This document shows positions 13,081-24,220 of a stretch of DNA of 64,000 bases, one piece after another. The translations under genes were made by a program, and so were the position numbers. The notes under the pieces are model-generated. The model was not told where the DNA came from and made no database searches. It saw nothing but the letters and a program-made list of their open reading frames with translations. Position 1 is the stretch's first letter. Every line of letters starts with the position of its first letter. This DNA is from Escallonia rubra (Eukaryota; Streptophyta; Magnoliopsida; Escalloniales; Escalloniaceae). The DNA lies in assembly GCA_033065855.1 (NCBI GenBank), contig JAVXUO010000983.1, forward strand, positions 186,001 to 250,000. The letters are read 5' to 3'.

Positions 13081-14617
13081 CCTTACCAAAGAACTCAACA
13101 CCTTAGTTTAGTAATCGAACTGTAGACTAGAGTTATTACTGATTAATCACACGTAAAAGCATGATACCTAAGCACACAATGACACGTGCTAATCGAATCT
13201 AGAGAAAATTACAATACGTCGAACAACTTTTGTAGAAGGGATATTGCCGTGACGATATATGTAGAGTCCCTTATCATTTTCTTTTCTTTTTGAGACTAGA
13301 ACTATTGTGCAAAATAAACTCTTGCCCTTTGTCAAAGTAGCGAAAAGGAAAAGCGTAATGTACCTTAGGACTTGACCCGTCATAAATGAACTCAAACTAT
13401 TTGAACCCATCTAATCAATCCTAATCACAAAAAGTTCTAAACTCTTTGAAGACCTAAAACCTGAAATGAATTTGTGTTTGACAACTACTCAGTTACTGCT
13501 CCTTACAACATACGGACCATATCTTGTGGTAATGGTAAACTAACACGAGGATCCATTGAAAAGTCAACCACGGGTGCTGTCCATTTAGCATTGAATTCCA
13601 AATCGGATGCATGGATTCGGGGAGTGCAAGTCTCTTCACTACAACACTCTAGAGCAGACCAAAAGGACTACCTGCCTTGAAAAAAAAACTATATAATGGC
13701 AGAGGCAGTACATCAGTAGGTATACTACCAGCATACTTTCTACTGATTATCACTCAACCAAATATCTGATCTCTTCACAGCTCTACGCAACAAATCACCC
13801 CCGAAAAAAAAGGGGGGCCAAAAGATAGGTTTCTCCTATAAAAAGAGCTATTCCATCAGCATTATCTGTCTTCTCCCTTTCTCTTTCGAGTTTTGTCTCT
13901 TCACTTCAACGGGAGGATGAACAGCGATGTTGTTAGAGCTTTTTCAGTGCTTTTTGAGGTAATCTTACTGTTACTGTTTACAAGGTTTCAACAGAGGGGG
14001 AGGGTAATGATTTTCAGGGGCATGAGATAGTAAAAGGGTGGCCCATAAAACAGAGAAAATCAGTTTTCTTGCTGAGAAAAAGGTGACAGCTGAAGAAAAG
14101 GTGAAGCACTATGCTTACACTTTGTTAGATTTAGAACCCCAAATTCTATCATCTCTCTGTGTTTGAAATGTTAGAGATAAGGTTATTATAAAGTAGATTC
14201 ATAGTCATGAAGTTTTCTTATTCTGCATTGACATAGAGGTGACAAAGAATACTACATGATATGAACTAAATGGTTTTCCCTTTCTCTTCCTTTCAGGCAC
14301 TAATTAGATGGGGTTTCCAAGTTAAAAATTTAACGAGGATATAAAAGCGAAATGGATTTCCAATTCCAGGTTTGTGACATCTTATTCTTTTTCCCGAATA
14401 CTTTAGTTGTGGTTGGATTTTGCTTGCAGAAAGAACTGTCCTAGCAGCCTAGTTAAAAGATTTGAAAATGACTGAGAACGGATGACAGTGAGCTGCATAT
14501 TGGTACGGATGATAGTGAAATGCACGTTGCCAAAATCTGAAGTTTTGGAGTAAAATGTTCTCCGAGTACGAAAATGTGTACAGGGATTTGCCTGAGCCAA
14601 AACACGGCATGTTTGAA
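13081..14617. other. Intergenic; possible promoter and short first exon near 13.84-13.96 kb
   Basis: CCTATAAAAAGAGC at about 13836-13849 is a good TATA box on the plus strand. It is followed by a CT-rich leader and an ATG at 13917 that opens 14 codons (MNSDVVRAFSVLFE) ending at a GAG|GTAATC donor. I could not find following exons, so this may be a real first exon, a non-coding transcript or chance. The rest shows nothing recognisable. Confidence 0.3.
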
Positions 14618-14622
14618 AATTA

Positions 14623-15529
14623 TGTTGGAATTGTGGGTTTTAAACTCACTTTGAGGAGTCCACTTTTACTCAATTTTCTAATGGGTTCCACACTATAATT
14701 TGGTTATGAGCAAATTGATTTATGTTCATCTTTTGGAATAGATGATCATAGTATAGAAGTGAATGAGAAAATTAAAGTTGAAGTTGGTGGTTTAACTTGT
14801 AGGGAAAAGTAGAATCTCACTTTGAAAAAATAAAACCAACATTGCCCCCTTATAAGACTTAATCTTGAGTTAAGAGTTGGGCCCCTTAGGGGTACCCAAG
14901 TTTTGTAAAGAAGGATGACCTAAGGTCCACCACACATGCGCACGCCGCCCATCTCGGTCCGTGGCCGGGGCTTGGGCCCACCAGGCTTTATTCTTTTTAG
15001 GACAACATTTTAAATAAATTTTATTTATTTAAATTCTTTTTCCAAAAAGTTGCAACCTTTCCACCAACACCTGCAGTTTTTCAGTGAAAAGTTGTACCCT
15101 CCATCAAAATTTTCCAATGTATAAAAACGAGTTTGGGGCCTGAAAAACGGCGATGTTACAGAAAAAAAATTGATTTCCGAAATTCTGCTCGTTTCCTGTC
15201 CTGTGTGTCCAAAAGAAAGATTTTTACATTGTTTTGGTTTGCCGGGTTTGATAATTTGGAGTGCTCCTATTTTCAGACGTACTGTCGTTGTATCTTGAAA
15301 GACTTTCGTCAAGAGACCGTTAGCACCATTGCGGGACGAATAAAGTTTTGAGTACAGTGAGTTAAATTCACGCCTCGGTTCTCTGTTTGCTATTCTGCAT
15401 TTCTGTTGTGAGTTCTCTAGTTTCTAATTCTGTTGGTTCTTAGTTTTAGAAGTGTTATAATTTTGTTTGCTAAGTATTTTTTCGTACTTGTTTTGTGCAC
15501 GAGTATACACAAAACAATATTTTCCAACA
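14623..15529. mobile_element. Solo LTR, 907 bp (Ty1/copia-type ends), TSD AATTA
   Basis: The block starts TGTTGGAA and ends TTCCAACA, a perfect 8-bp terminal inverted repeat in the usual 5'-TG...CA-3' form. It is flanked on both sides by AATTA (14618-14622 and 15530-15534), the 5-bp target duplication expected of an LTR element. A TATAAAAA box at about 15120 and an AATAAAG signal near 15340 fit U3 and R on the plus strand. No internal region is present, so unequal recombination between two LTRs is the likely origin. Confidence 0.9.
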
Positions 15530-15534
15530 AATTA

Positions 15535-16385
15535 AAGATTGAGTAATACAAGATCTCCAAGACACTGACTAGCTCCCAACCTTGGCGGTGATTGAGTCTA
15601 ATATTCTATACAAACTTTTCGGGCCGGGAGATTGAGTTTACAAAGAACAAACGTCAAAGTAGGATGAAACGATAACTGTAGCGCAAATTTGACCATCAAA
15701 CTTGTGAAACACAAGTTCATTTGAAAAAAGAAACAAAGTCGCTGAGTATGACATGGTAGGAACTGAAGAGAAGGAAACAACATGGAAGAGTACATTCCAC
15801 TACAGGCAAAATGGGATCTAGAACTTGTTTGTCCAATCATAACAGCACGCTGGCGGGGAAACTTCGAGAGTAGCGCTCCATTCACGCTGTGAGTACATTA
15901 TCCCACGTTGTGATTAGATACAATTGCATTTTACAGAAAAAAACCAGCCTTCAACCAGCCCGCTATACGCTTTTGCTGGTTGAGTTGGTCATGCAGGTTA
16001 TTTAGTTTGGTAGCTAGCTTAATGAAGGTAGCGTTTGGAATTAGTTAAGTTTTCAGTTTTTTTTCCCAGTTTTGTAAACTAGAAGAAAAAAATGCCTTTG
16101 GTAAACAGTTTTCGTTTTTTTTTCCTTCAGTTTTGAAAACCAAATTTTAAAACATGATTGTTTTTTAAAACTCCCATTTTGGAGTTTTTGGTTTTCAATT
16201 TGGTTTTTGTTTTGTGACCACCACCACTCCACCCCCGCCCCAACCCCCACCCGCCGCCGCTACCAATGAAAAAATTCAAAATAAAAATTGAGGAATCAAA
16301 CACGCAAAAGAAAAAATTTGAAATAAAAACCGTGTAATCAAACACCCATTTATTTTTGTAAAAACTTGTTTCCAGAGGGTCCTAT
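15535..16385. other. Intergenic, AT-rich with poly-A/T tracts
   Basis: No gene was recognised. 16030-16370 has repeated GTTTTGAAAAC/AATCAAACAC-type words like those of common plant MITEs, and similar words resume at 18190-18260. An older MITE may therefore have been split by the GC-rich block at 16.4-18.2 kb. Confidence 0.35.
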
Positions 16386-18190
16386 TTTGCGCGACACGCC
16401 GGTACATGCAAAAGTCAATATTCAACGCTTCCAAGCGGTCAAAACATGCACGCTCAAGTCACATGCACTTTTCAATTTTTCTACGTTACTTTGTCACTAA
16501 GAAATTCACTTTTGCGCGATGCATCATCACGCTTCGACCGTCGCACGTCGCACGTCGCCCGTCGACACGCCTTGGCACTTGCCCAAGGAGGTCGGCCTTG
16601 GCCTTCCCCTTGGGGTCGGCCTCGGCCTCCCCTTGGGGTCAGCCTTGGCCTTCCCCCAAGGGTTGGCCTTTGGCCTCCCCCCTTAGCACATTCATTTCTC
16701 TAAAAGGGACCATGCATCGTCCGCGACTCCCGTCGCCCGCGTCCGCATCCGCTCGCCGTCTTCATCCGCCACGCCACTGATACAATCGCGCCCCTGGCTC
16801 TCTATCACATTACCGTGCCCCTGGCACCATACACACTCCGCCGTGCCGCTAATACGGTCTCGCCCCTGGCTCTTTTGTCACACTACCATGCACCTTGTAT
16901 TGGTCCATCCTTTCACCGCACCATGCGCACCTTGCCTTGGTCGTGGAACATGCTTCGACCCACTCTCCGGAGTGTGCAGCATCCTGCGGGGACAGACGAC
17001 TCCTCCAGGACACTATCTTCGCCAGGAAGCTTTTCAACTCCCCTTCTGCTAGGCAGACGTCTCCTCCAGGATGCTACCTTGACGCGCTTCGAGTGCTCCG
17101 TCACAAGGACTCACCAACGGGGATAGCCGACTCTTCCGGGACACTATCTCCGCCAGAGAGCTTTTCAACTCCCCTTTCGCCAGGTAGACAGCTCCTCGGG
17201 ATGCTACCTCGGCCCGTCGGGAAGACGGCTCCTCTGGGATGCTATCTTGACGGGCACCGAGTGCTCCGACATAAAGACTCACCCGCGGGTATAGACAAAT
17301 CCTCTGGAACACTATCTCCACCAGGGAGCTCTAAGTGCACCGGCATGAAAACTCCCCTTCCGCTAGGTAGACGGCTCATTCGGGATACTACCTCAGTCCG
17401 CCAGGTAGACGGTTCATCCGAGATGCTACCTCGGCCCGCGGGATAGGCGACTCTTCTGGGTTACTATCTTCGCCAGGGTATTTACGTGACAAGCCTACGT
17501 GCTTCAACACTGGGGGCTTTCATCGACACCCCTAGGGACTATGACCCTCGGGTCACTCCGAGACTGGAGCATGTCTCCGGAAGGCATCGTGCCTAGTCCG
17601 CCTGACAGTTGGGCGTCGGGTCTTCCCCACCGCTGCCAGGCCTGTGGGACTCTGCAAGGGCTTGTATTGGTGGCTAGATCAAGGGGGTTCTTTGGCCACA
17701 TCGGCGCTGTGGGAGCCAGTCTTTCCAGATAGACAGAGTGACGCTGTGAGGAGCAGGCCAGGTGAATATGCGATCCGACAGTCCGTGGAGCACCGGCACT
17801 TGTGGACCCCTCGGTGACGTGTCACTCCCGGGGAGCGCCACGCGTCAGTTGATGACATCATCATCTCAACCTCTATAAATATGGGCCTTGAGAACTCTTT
17901 GGGACTTGACATTTTCAAAGCTCACATTCACTTTCTCATTCTAGAATTCTAGAGAGAAACATACAGGACCTTGACTCTAGACTTAAGCATCGGACTGTGA
18001 TTGTCGTCGTGTATTCACCCTGCGCCGTCGCCCTCGCAGCACTGCCACCCTCAAGCTCTGTCTGGGAAGCCCTTGGTCTCTACCCTTGCTCCATCCTTGT
18101 TGTGTCCCACATCAACATACTTGGCATCTGACTCGGACGACATTCCTTGTGACACCTCCACGTCGACTGCGAACCCACTTCCTTGGCATC
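16386..18190 (+). mobile_element. GC-rich LTR-like block with degenerate internal repeats
   Basis: About 1.8 kb of CG-rich DNA in AT-rich surroundings. It contains imperfect repeats of GGGACACTATCT.CGCCAG / CTTTTCAACTCCCCTT / GGATGCTACCTCGGCCCG at roughly 17017, 17140, 17310 and 17440. It also has a CTCTATAAATATGGGCC TATA box at about 17870 followed by a transcript-leader-like sequence. This organisation is typical of long gypsy-type LTRs. I could not fix TG...CA borders or a target duplication, so solo LTR versus truncated element is open. The open frames within are repeat artefacts. Confidence 0.5.
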
Positions 18191-18378
18191 AAAAATAAAA
18201 ACTAAACTGATTTTGATTTTGATTTTTTTAAAAACTGAAAACAAATGCTGTAAGTGATTTCAAACAGAATCTTCGAGTTTGCTGTCTATGTAGCTTTGCC
18301 TGCGCTTGCTTAGCATTTTTCTCATTTTCATTATCACGTTTTGGATCAATGATGCCTTCCCGAAAAGATGAATACAAT

Positions 18379-18414
18379 AAGATGAATACAATATTTTAAT
18401 ATTGTATTCATCTT
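18379..18414. repeat. Perfect 17-bp inverted repeat with 2-nt loop
   Basis: AAGATGAATACAATATT, then TT, then its exact reverse complement. An 18-bp partial copy of the arm (CGAAAAGATGAATACAAT at 18361-18378) lies immediately to the left and can pair with the outer right arm. This suggests a local template-switch event. Confidence 0.85.
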
Positions 18415-18965
18415 TTCGAGATACACACTCTTGCCGAAAGATTACAAGCAAGCAGAGTGACGTAAATTTATTTTGATGTCTGCATGCAGTACGCCGTATC
18501 TAGTAGATACGTTGATTAAGCCAGTTTTCCCTTAGTCAAGTTTAAGAATTACTTGGAGAAGTGTGGTGTTCCTAGTGTTTGAGATGTTTTGTGACCAACG
18601 CAGTTGAGGAGTTCACTTTGTTTATTGATTTTGAGAATGCAAGCCAAGGTGAGGAGCTTTTGTGATGCCTTGGGCGCCAGATTAAACCTGGCAACCTATG
18701 GCTTTAGTTCCTGAAGCTAATTTTGTAAGACGATTAAGGCTTTAGGTTTTGGGCATCTAGCGACTACTTGCATAGGTTTTGGGTGGGCTTGCTGTAAGTG
18801 CCCATATAGGTATTCTTGTATTTTATATCCTTCCTGTTGGTGGATGTTTCTTTCTGTCTGTGGATGTCAGCATACTTGAATCACATAAATCTTGTCTTTC
18901 ATCGTATGCTTTAGTTGTAATTCCTTTTCAGCTCCTGTTTGGGTGAAACAAATTGCAGTCAAGAT

Positions 18966-19534
18966 TAGGGGTGAGTATTTAAACCGTTGAAACCGATCCA
19001 ACTGTGAAAATTGAACCAACCAATCCGTCTATTTTCAAACCGATCTAAAAATCAATCGGTTTGGTTTTTTTTTTTTCCAAACCGTGCATTTGGTTCGGTT
19101 CAGATTTTTTTGAAACCGCAGAAATTGAACCAACCATATATAATATAACATATTTATATTTTTACTTAATCCTAGTTATTTTTTACTAACCCTAGTTATC
19201 TAACCACTCATATAAAATGGGATGAACCCTAAATTCCTTAACGTAACACATATTTTTCACTCGCCGCCTATATCTTATTAAGTGTTATTAATTACGATAA
19301 AAAAAATCAATTTTTTGGAGCTTATTAGTATGTATAAGTTATTAATTTTTGGACCTAAAGTTGTCCAAAATTGAGTTTGGTCCAAACCGATTAAACCGTC
19401 CAAACCGAATCGTTCAATTCGTTCAACCCGCAGAAACCGAACCGTTCAACTACAGTTCGGTTTTTTTTTCCCCAACCGAGGTTGGTCGGTTCGGTTTGGT
19501 ATTCAGCCTCCAAACCGAACCGTGCTCACCCCTA
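18966..19534. mobile_element. Non-autonomous hAT element, 569 bp, perfect 8-bp TSD
   Basis: Starts TAGGGGTGAG and ends CTCACCCCTA. It is flanked by identical 8-mers GTCAAGAT (18958-18965 and 19535-19542). Subterminal regions are packed with AAACCG/CGGTTT words; the interior is AT-rich and non-coding. Ends and subterminal words match the elements at 36317 and 50546, but the interior differs, so it is another subfamily. Confidence 0.92.
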
Positions 19535-19542
19535 GTCAAGAT

Positions 19543-22500
19543 CTATTGTTTTGCTATGACCAAAAGAATACAAATTTCTGAGATCCTTAAGGCTATTTTT
19601 TTTTGGTACAACATCCTTAGGCTATTTGGATGGCAAAAAAGATCCTCACATTCTCCAAGCCGAAGAAAGAACCAAGCACTAGGCAGATTAGCAGCTCATG
19701 CTTAGCGTGGTCTGCAGCGTTGCAGAGTGTCACCGTCCACTAAGTGCCACTCCGTCACACAAAGGAACCCTTGCTCCTATGCCCTTAGGTGCTCAGTGCT
19801 CACACAGTTGTCACATACAAAACACTTGAGTGCAATATCTAACATTCACTTCAGAAACTACTTTTCCATATCAGGAAGCTAAAGTTGATTCAGAAATGAC
19901 AAAGAAGCCAATATTATTACGACCCTGCATATTTAATCAAAAGGGTCTCAGATTGTTGTCAGTCAACCAGAAGTCCATGTCATCATCTTCTTCCTCATCC
20001 GTCTGAGTACGATTTCTTAAATGAATATCTGTGTAATCTCCCAGCTACTTCATAATTCTTCCCAACGTTGACGTGAGTAGTAATTTTTTGTTTGTGCTAT
20101 GTCAGCTTTGCCTTGGTGGAAGTAATGGACCAACGTATATCATGCTGATCAATACCACTAGAATGTACATCAGGACTACATATCATCCACTCACCAGCTA
20201 CTAAACATTTCAAATAGATTCTTGTACTACCAACAACTTGGACCAGGCACTAGCAGTACTTTTAAGAAGACTTTATGCCTACATCCATTGCACTCTGAGC
20301 AGGCATTACTTTCCTGAAGTATGACCGTAGCTCCACCAACAAAAGAAACAACCAAACTCTTAGGTTGGACTATCAAGCAACTGTTATCAGCTAGTCATTA
20401 AAGATGACTATGTTTTTTTTCTTATACGTGCTAGAGTTCTTTTCTTTTTCTCTTTCTTTGTTTTATTCTGTTATCTGTAGTAATGTTTCTTTTTCTCCTT
20501 TGAAGTACGTACAAAAAATAGAGGAAAGTATGTACAATAGAAGCAAGCACTTCTGATGGCAAATTTCAGACCCCCGTATAAGGGGTGCCCTAATAATGAG
20601 GGTTTGATTTAAATGTTTTCAGGGTTCAGAAAGCTTAATGAGACTTTCAAGCGAGCTATATATGGACAGCTCGTGATATATCATAATTACAATCCCTTTT
20701 ATATGTCCCCATTGTGTCAGACATGGCTTTTTCTATTCATGTAAACGACTCCTCTGGAGAGTGACTTGCTATAGTTACATTTACAGAAGAAGTTACTGCT
20801 GATGAGCGTAGAAACTAGGATTCCCCTATCTATTTCATATCCAATTAGCATAGATGTATTCTTTCATCTGCCACGACCGAATGCTATGCAAATTTTACTC
20901 ACAAAGCAAGGAGCAAGCTGATTTAAGTCGACAATAACATGCATAACATATAGCAATGGTAAGTTATCCGCAATAAAATCCTGAGCTGAGCAATAGCCTA
21001 TAAAGCTAGAGATTATACTAGAACGCAAATGCACAGAGATGCTACAAAGACGAACCCTTTGTTGTGTAAGTAGCAGTAAGTGTAATCTTTTCCTTATACT
21101 AAGTCCCAGTAGTAGCATAAAAGGTATCTCGTTCTAGATTCCAGCTAATATACTTTAGTTAACAGAATCAGAAAGTATGTATTAGACATCGGTTGCCAAA
21201 CAGGTTACCTCGGTCCTGTTTAGTTGCTCACTTAACCGTCATACTGATTTGGAAAGTATTTGAACAAACCTAAGTCAATAAAACATTTAGTATGCACGCT
21301 ACACGCATATACGCCCTTTAAAAATAACTGATTCTAAATGAATAGTGTGCATAGGTTTTTCACAGCTCAAGGCATGACAGATTGATCTACTTAATACTTT
21401 AGACAGATTGATCTACTTAATACTTTAGACAACAATATTTTGTTCTCATCTGAATTCATGATACACAAAAGTTCGTGCAGAAGATGTTTGAACTTACTCT
21501 AGCAAGCAATGGGTATTTGTGAGGCTTGTAGAGATCCTACAATTATCTAACCAGGTCCTTTTATGGCGTTCTGCGTAAATCTTATGACTTTTTACATTTC
21601 TAAAACTTGCCTAGCACTCTCAACTTTCTTCATGTCATTTTAGCATCAGCCAATCTTAATAAAACATAGCAGCTATATTGATGCTTCTCTCTATCTGCAG
21701 TAGATCAAGTATGAAAGTCGAGGCTGTTGATTTATGTGCTTTGAGATGGAGGAGAAAAAGAACGCAATTATTAAACAGTAGTATATAGTTTAACCGATCA
21801 TAAATGTAAACGGTTAGTGAGAACTGATGATCACGAGTAGCCGATCTTTAAGAAGTGTGCCCAAGCGCAAATAACAACCATCTAGTACAAGGAATGCCAA
21901 TTTCTTTGCAGCATTGGAATGTCACGTCTATTTTGTTCTCAATATGTGTCCCTAATGTGCTCTTCTGGTTAGCTTAATTATGCTGGGAAAATAGCACTAA
22001 GTTTTGGACCATTATTGCTACAATAACTATGTTTATGTACCTCTTAAGCTCTAGTAATGACAATATCTGGGTAAACTCTTTCATTTTGCTGCGCATGTAT
22101 TGAAGTATTAGGAGACATCTGCACAAGTGGTTACTCTTGGATACAGCTAACAATTTTGTTGGTGCTTGAGAAGTTCCCTGCTTTGGTGTCAACGATAATT
22201 CACACGCCTTTCTCATTGATGAAACGATAGAAATGAAGTTTCCAACAAAAGGAAAAAAAAGATGTAAGTCATTCTGATCTCTCTTATACCTTAGATGTCA
22301 GTCACACATTGTCATATCTAAACAAAGTTATTTGCAGGGTTCAGAACATTTGCAGAACTGACATAAGAGAAGATAATCGAGTTATTCACCGTAAGTTAGG
22401 CCGTTAGTTAGGAATCCATTTGTCCATTGTTGAATTCACTTTTCATAAATAGGGAAGTGTGCAGCCAAAAAAACTTAGAGATAAGGATTTCAAAGTAGAA

Positions 22501-22618
22501 TAAGCATTTTAAGATCTATGCATCCACTTTGTGTTTTTCAACTTAAAATATAAATTTGGAATGTAACCTTACACTCAAGCAGTTGTGCGAGATCATACTA
22601 TGGCTGGCTCTAGTTGCC
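19543..22618. other. 3-kb intergenic region with no confident gene
   Basis: One possible minus-strand terminal exon lies at 19937-20015: an AG acceptor, then an acidic tail (TDEEEDDDMDFWLTDN) to a TGA. No upstream exons could be joined, so it stays a candidate. A perfect 26-bp tandem duplication is at 21376-21427. The remainder shows no domain or element borders and includes the 3' flank of the TCP gene. Confidence 0.35.
21376..21427. repeat. Perfect 26-bp tandem duplication
   Basis: The unit GACAGATTGATCTACTTAAT plus ACTTTA occurs twice head to tail without mismatch, a recent small duplication. Confidence 0.9.
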
Positions 22619-23785
22619 TCATATTTCCCAGGGTCTGCCACAGTTTTGAACCTCTGCAAATTTAGGCAAGAATTATGTTGTAGAAACCATTCAGCCAAAG
22701 CAAGCTTATAATTGTTCTTAGAAAATACCTCTTGATGGCTTCAGTCGCGTGAAAGTGCTACAAAGGTCCCAGTTGTCAGCCATGTTGAAGGAGTAATTGT
22801 TGAAACTTGAATGATCTTTTGGAATAGCTAGGTTTTGTTGATAACCAAAAATTAGAGATGGCTTGAACGGCCTATTGGTCACAATAGATTCCCCAACTAT
22901 ATCATTGCTTGGTGCTTCATTATTAACAAGGGTGACACGAGAGAATATAGGATGATGAGTATCCACCTTGAACGAGGGTAACAGTTTCTTGCAAGTTTCA
23001 AATTCAGCCCAAGGCCTTGACACGTTAGCCGGAATGGGGATCGGGTTAATTACATCAGGAACTTTATTCAGCAGGTTCTCGAGCTTTGTAATGCTCGTTT
23101 TGGCTCTTGTTCTTTCTCTTGCCCTTGCTCTTGCCTTTGCCCTGGACTCTTTTGCAGAGATTTGATGTGGGTGTCTCGCCTTTTCATCTTTGGTAACACT
23201 AATTACAGCTGGCTTCTTCTCTGATGAAATTACTTCACAGTTGTCAGAAATCATAGTAGAAGACAAAGTGTTGGAAGAATTACCACCACCAGCAGTATTA
23301 GTAGTGGTGGTGCAGCTTTGGCGCTTAATGTGCATTAGCTCTTTAATGTCTAAGTTGGACTTCGTGAGCAGCCAATCTAGGGTTTTACTAGCTTTGTCGA
23401 ACCCTAGCATGTCCTGAAGATCAAAGAACTTCCGGGAAATCTCGATGGACAACCTCACTCTCCGTTCCCTGGGACCTTGAGCCGTAATTATCTTGCTTTT
23501 CCTGGGATCTTTCTTTTTCATAGGCTTCTTCTTAGAAAGAAAGTTGTTCATATCACTGTCAGTTGCCGCTATCCTCCCCGTAAAATCATTCTCTATGGCC
23601 TGAGTAGCAGCACTGGCTGGTAGCAAACAGTGCCGCTTCTCAAGCAGATCGTGGCAGTGCTGATCAAGGAAACTTTCGCCCTTGCTGTCATGAGTAGCAA
23701 AGAAAGGAGAAGTAGGAGGAGGAAAGACATGTATTGATGAAAAAAGCTGTGGAAATGAGTTGCTGGTGTTGCTGGAGGAAAACAT
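22619..23785 (-). CDS. BRC1-like: TCP transcription factor of the CYC/TB1 (BRC1-like) class, two exons
   Basis: Exon 1 is 22729-23785 (ATG at 23785, donor AAGAG|GTATTTTC) and predicted exon 2 is 22619-22653 (acceptor TTTGCAG, then a TGA stop). Together they encode 363 residues. The TCP DNA-binding/dimerisation domain spans residues ~91-150 ([40 protein letters not shown]). The arginine-rich R domain is at ~211-229 ([19 protein letters not shown]). TCP domain plus R domain defines the CYC/TB1 clade, whose BRC1/TB1 members repress axillary bud outgrowth and whose CYC members shape flowers. The short last exon is common in BRC1 genes. The basic region reads KKDPRKSKI where most members have KKDRHSKI. 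Which subclade this is cannot be settled without a tree. Confidence 0.93.
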
Positions 23786-24199
23786 ACCTCTCGCTCTCTG
23801 GTTAGCCCTAGGTTCTCAATTGAATGTCCTAAGAAAAACCCTTAGCTACCTCTATTATATCCTAGTTTCCTTGAAGTGATAGAGAATATATAGAGGACTG
23901 GGGGTCTAAATGAGGAAGGATAGTTCTGATGGATCAAAGGCGCAAAAAGTTAATCATAGGAGACAAATGTGCTGAATTTTTTTCCTTCTTCATGGACATT
24001 TGTTCAAAGGTAAAAAAAAAGTAAAAGGGGAGGAGGAAGAAGAAAAAGAAATGTAAGACCAACCCTTGACGGACCTCCATGTTAAAGGCACAAGACAATT
24101 AGAAGACCTTGAAGATTGTTTCAACTAATTGAAAGGCACTATGGTTCTTAGTGGAGACAAAAACTGGTTTCTTTTAGGGTTAGGGCACAGTCTAGTACG
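23786..24199 (-). promoter_or_regulatory. 5' flank and putative promoter of the TCP gene
   Basis: On the minus strand CTCTATATATTC lies at about 23885-23896, 100 bp upstream of the ATG, a plausible TATA box. The leader between it and the ATG contains no longer open frame. Confidence 0.5.
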
Positions 24200-24220
24200 G
24201 AGAGAGAGAGAGAGAGAGAG
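24200..24220. repeat. (GA)n microsatellite
   Basis: About ten uninterrupted GA units upstream of the TCP gene. Confidence 0.9.

Noticed and set aside
16406..17446. Frames of up to 183 codons on both strands
   Set aside because: They overlap in several frames across a GC-rich LTR-like repeat; no domain is recognised.
19937..20015. Possible minus-strand terminal exon with acidic tail
   Set aside because: A single short candidate exon without upstream partners; kept only as a note in the intergenic entry.
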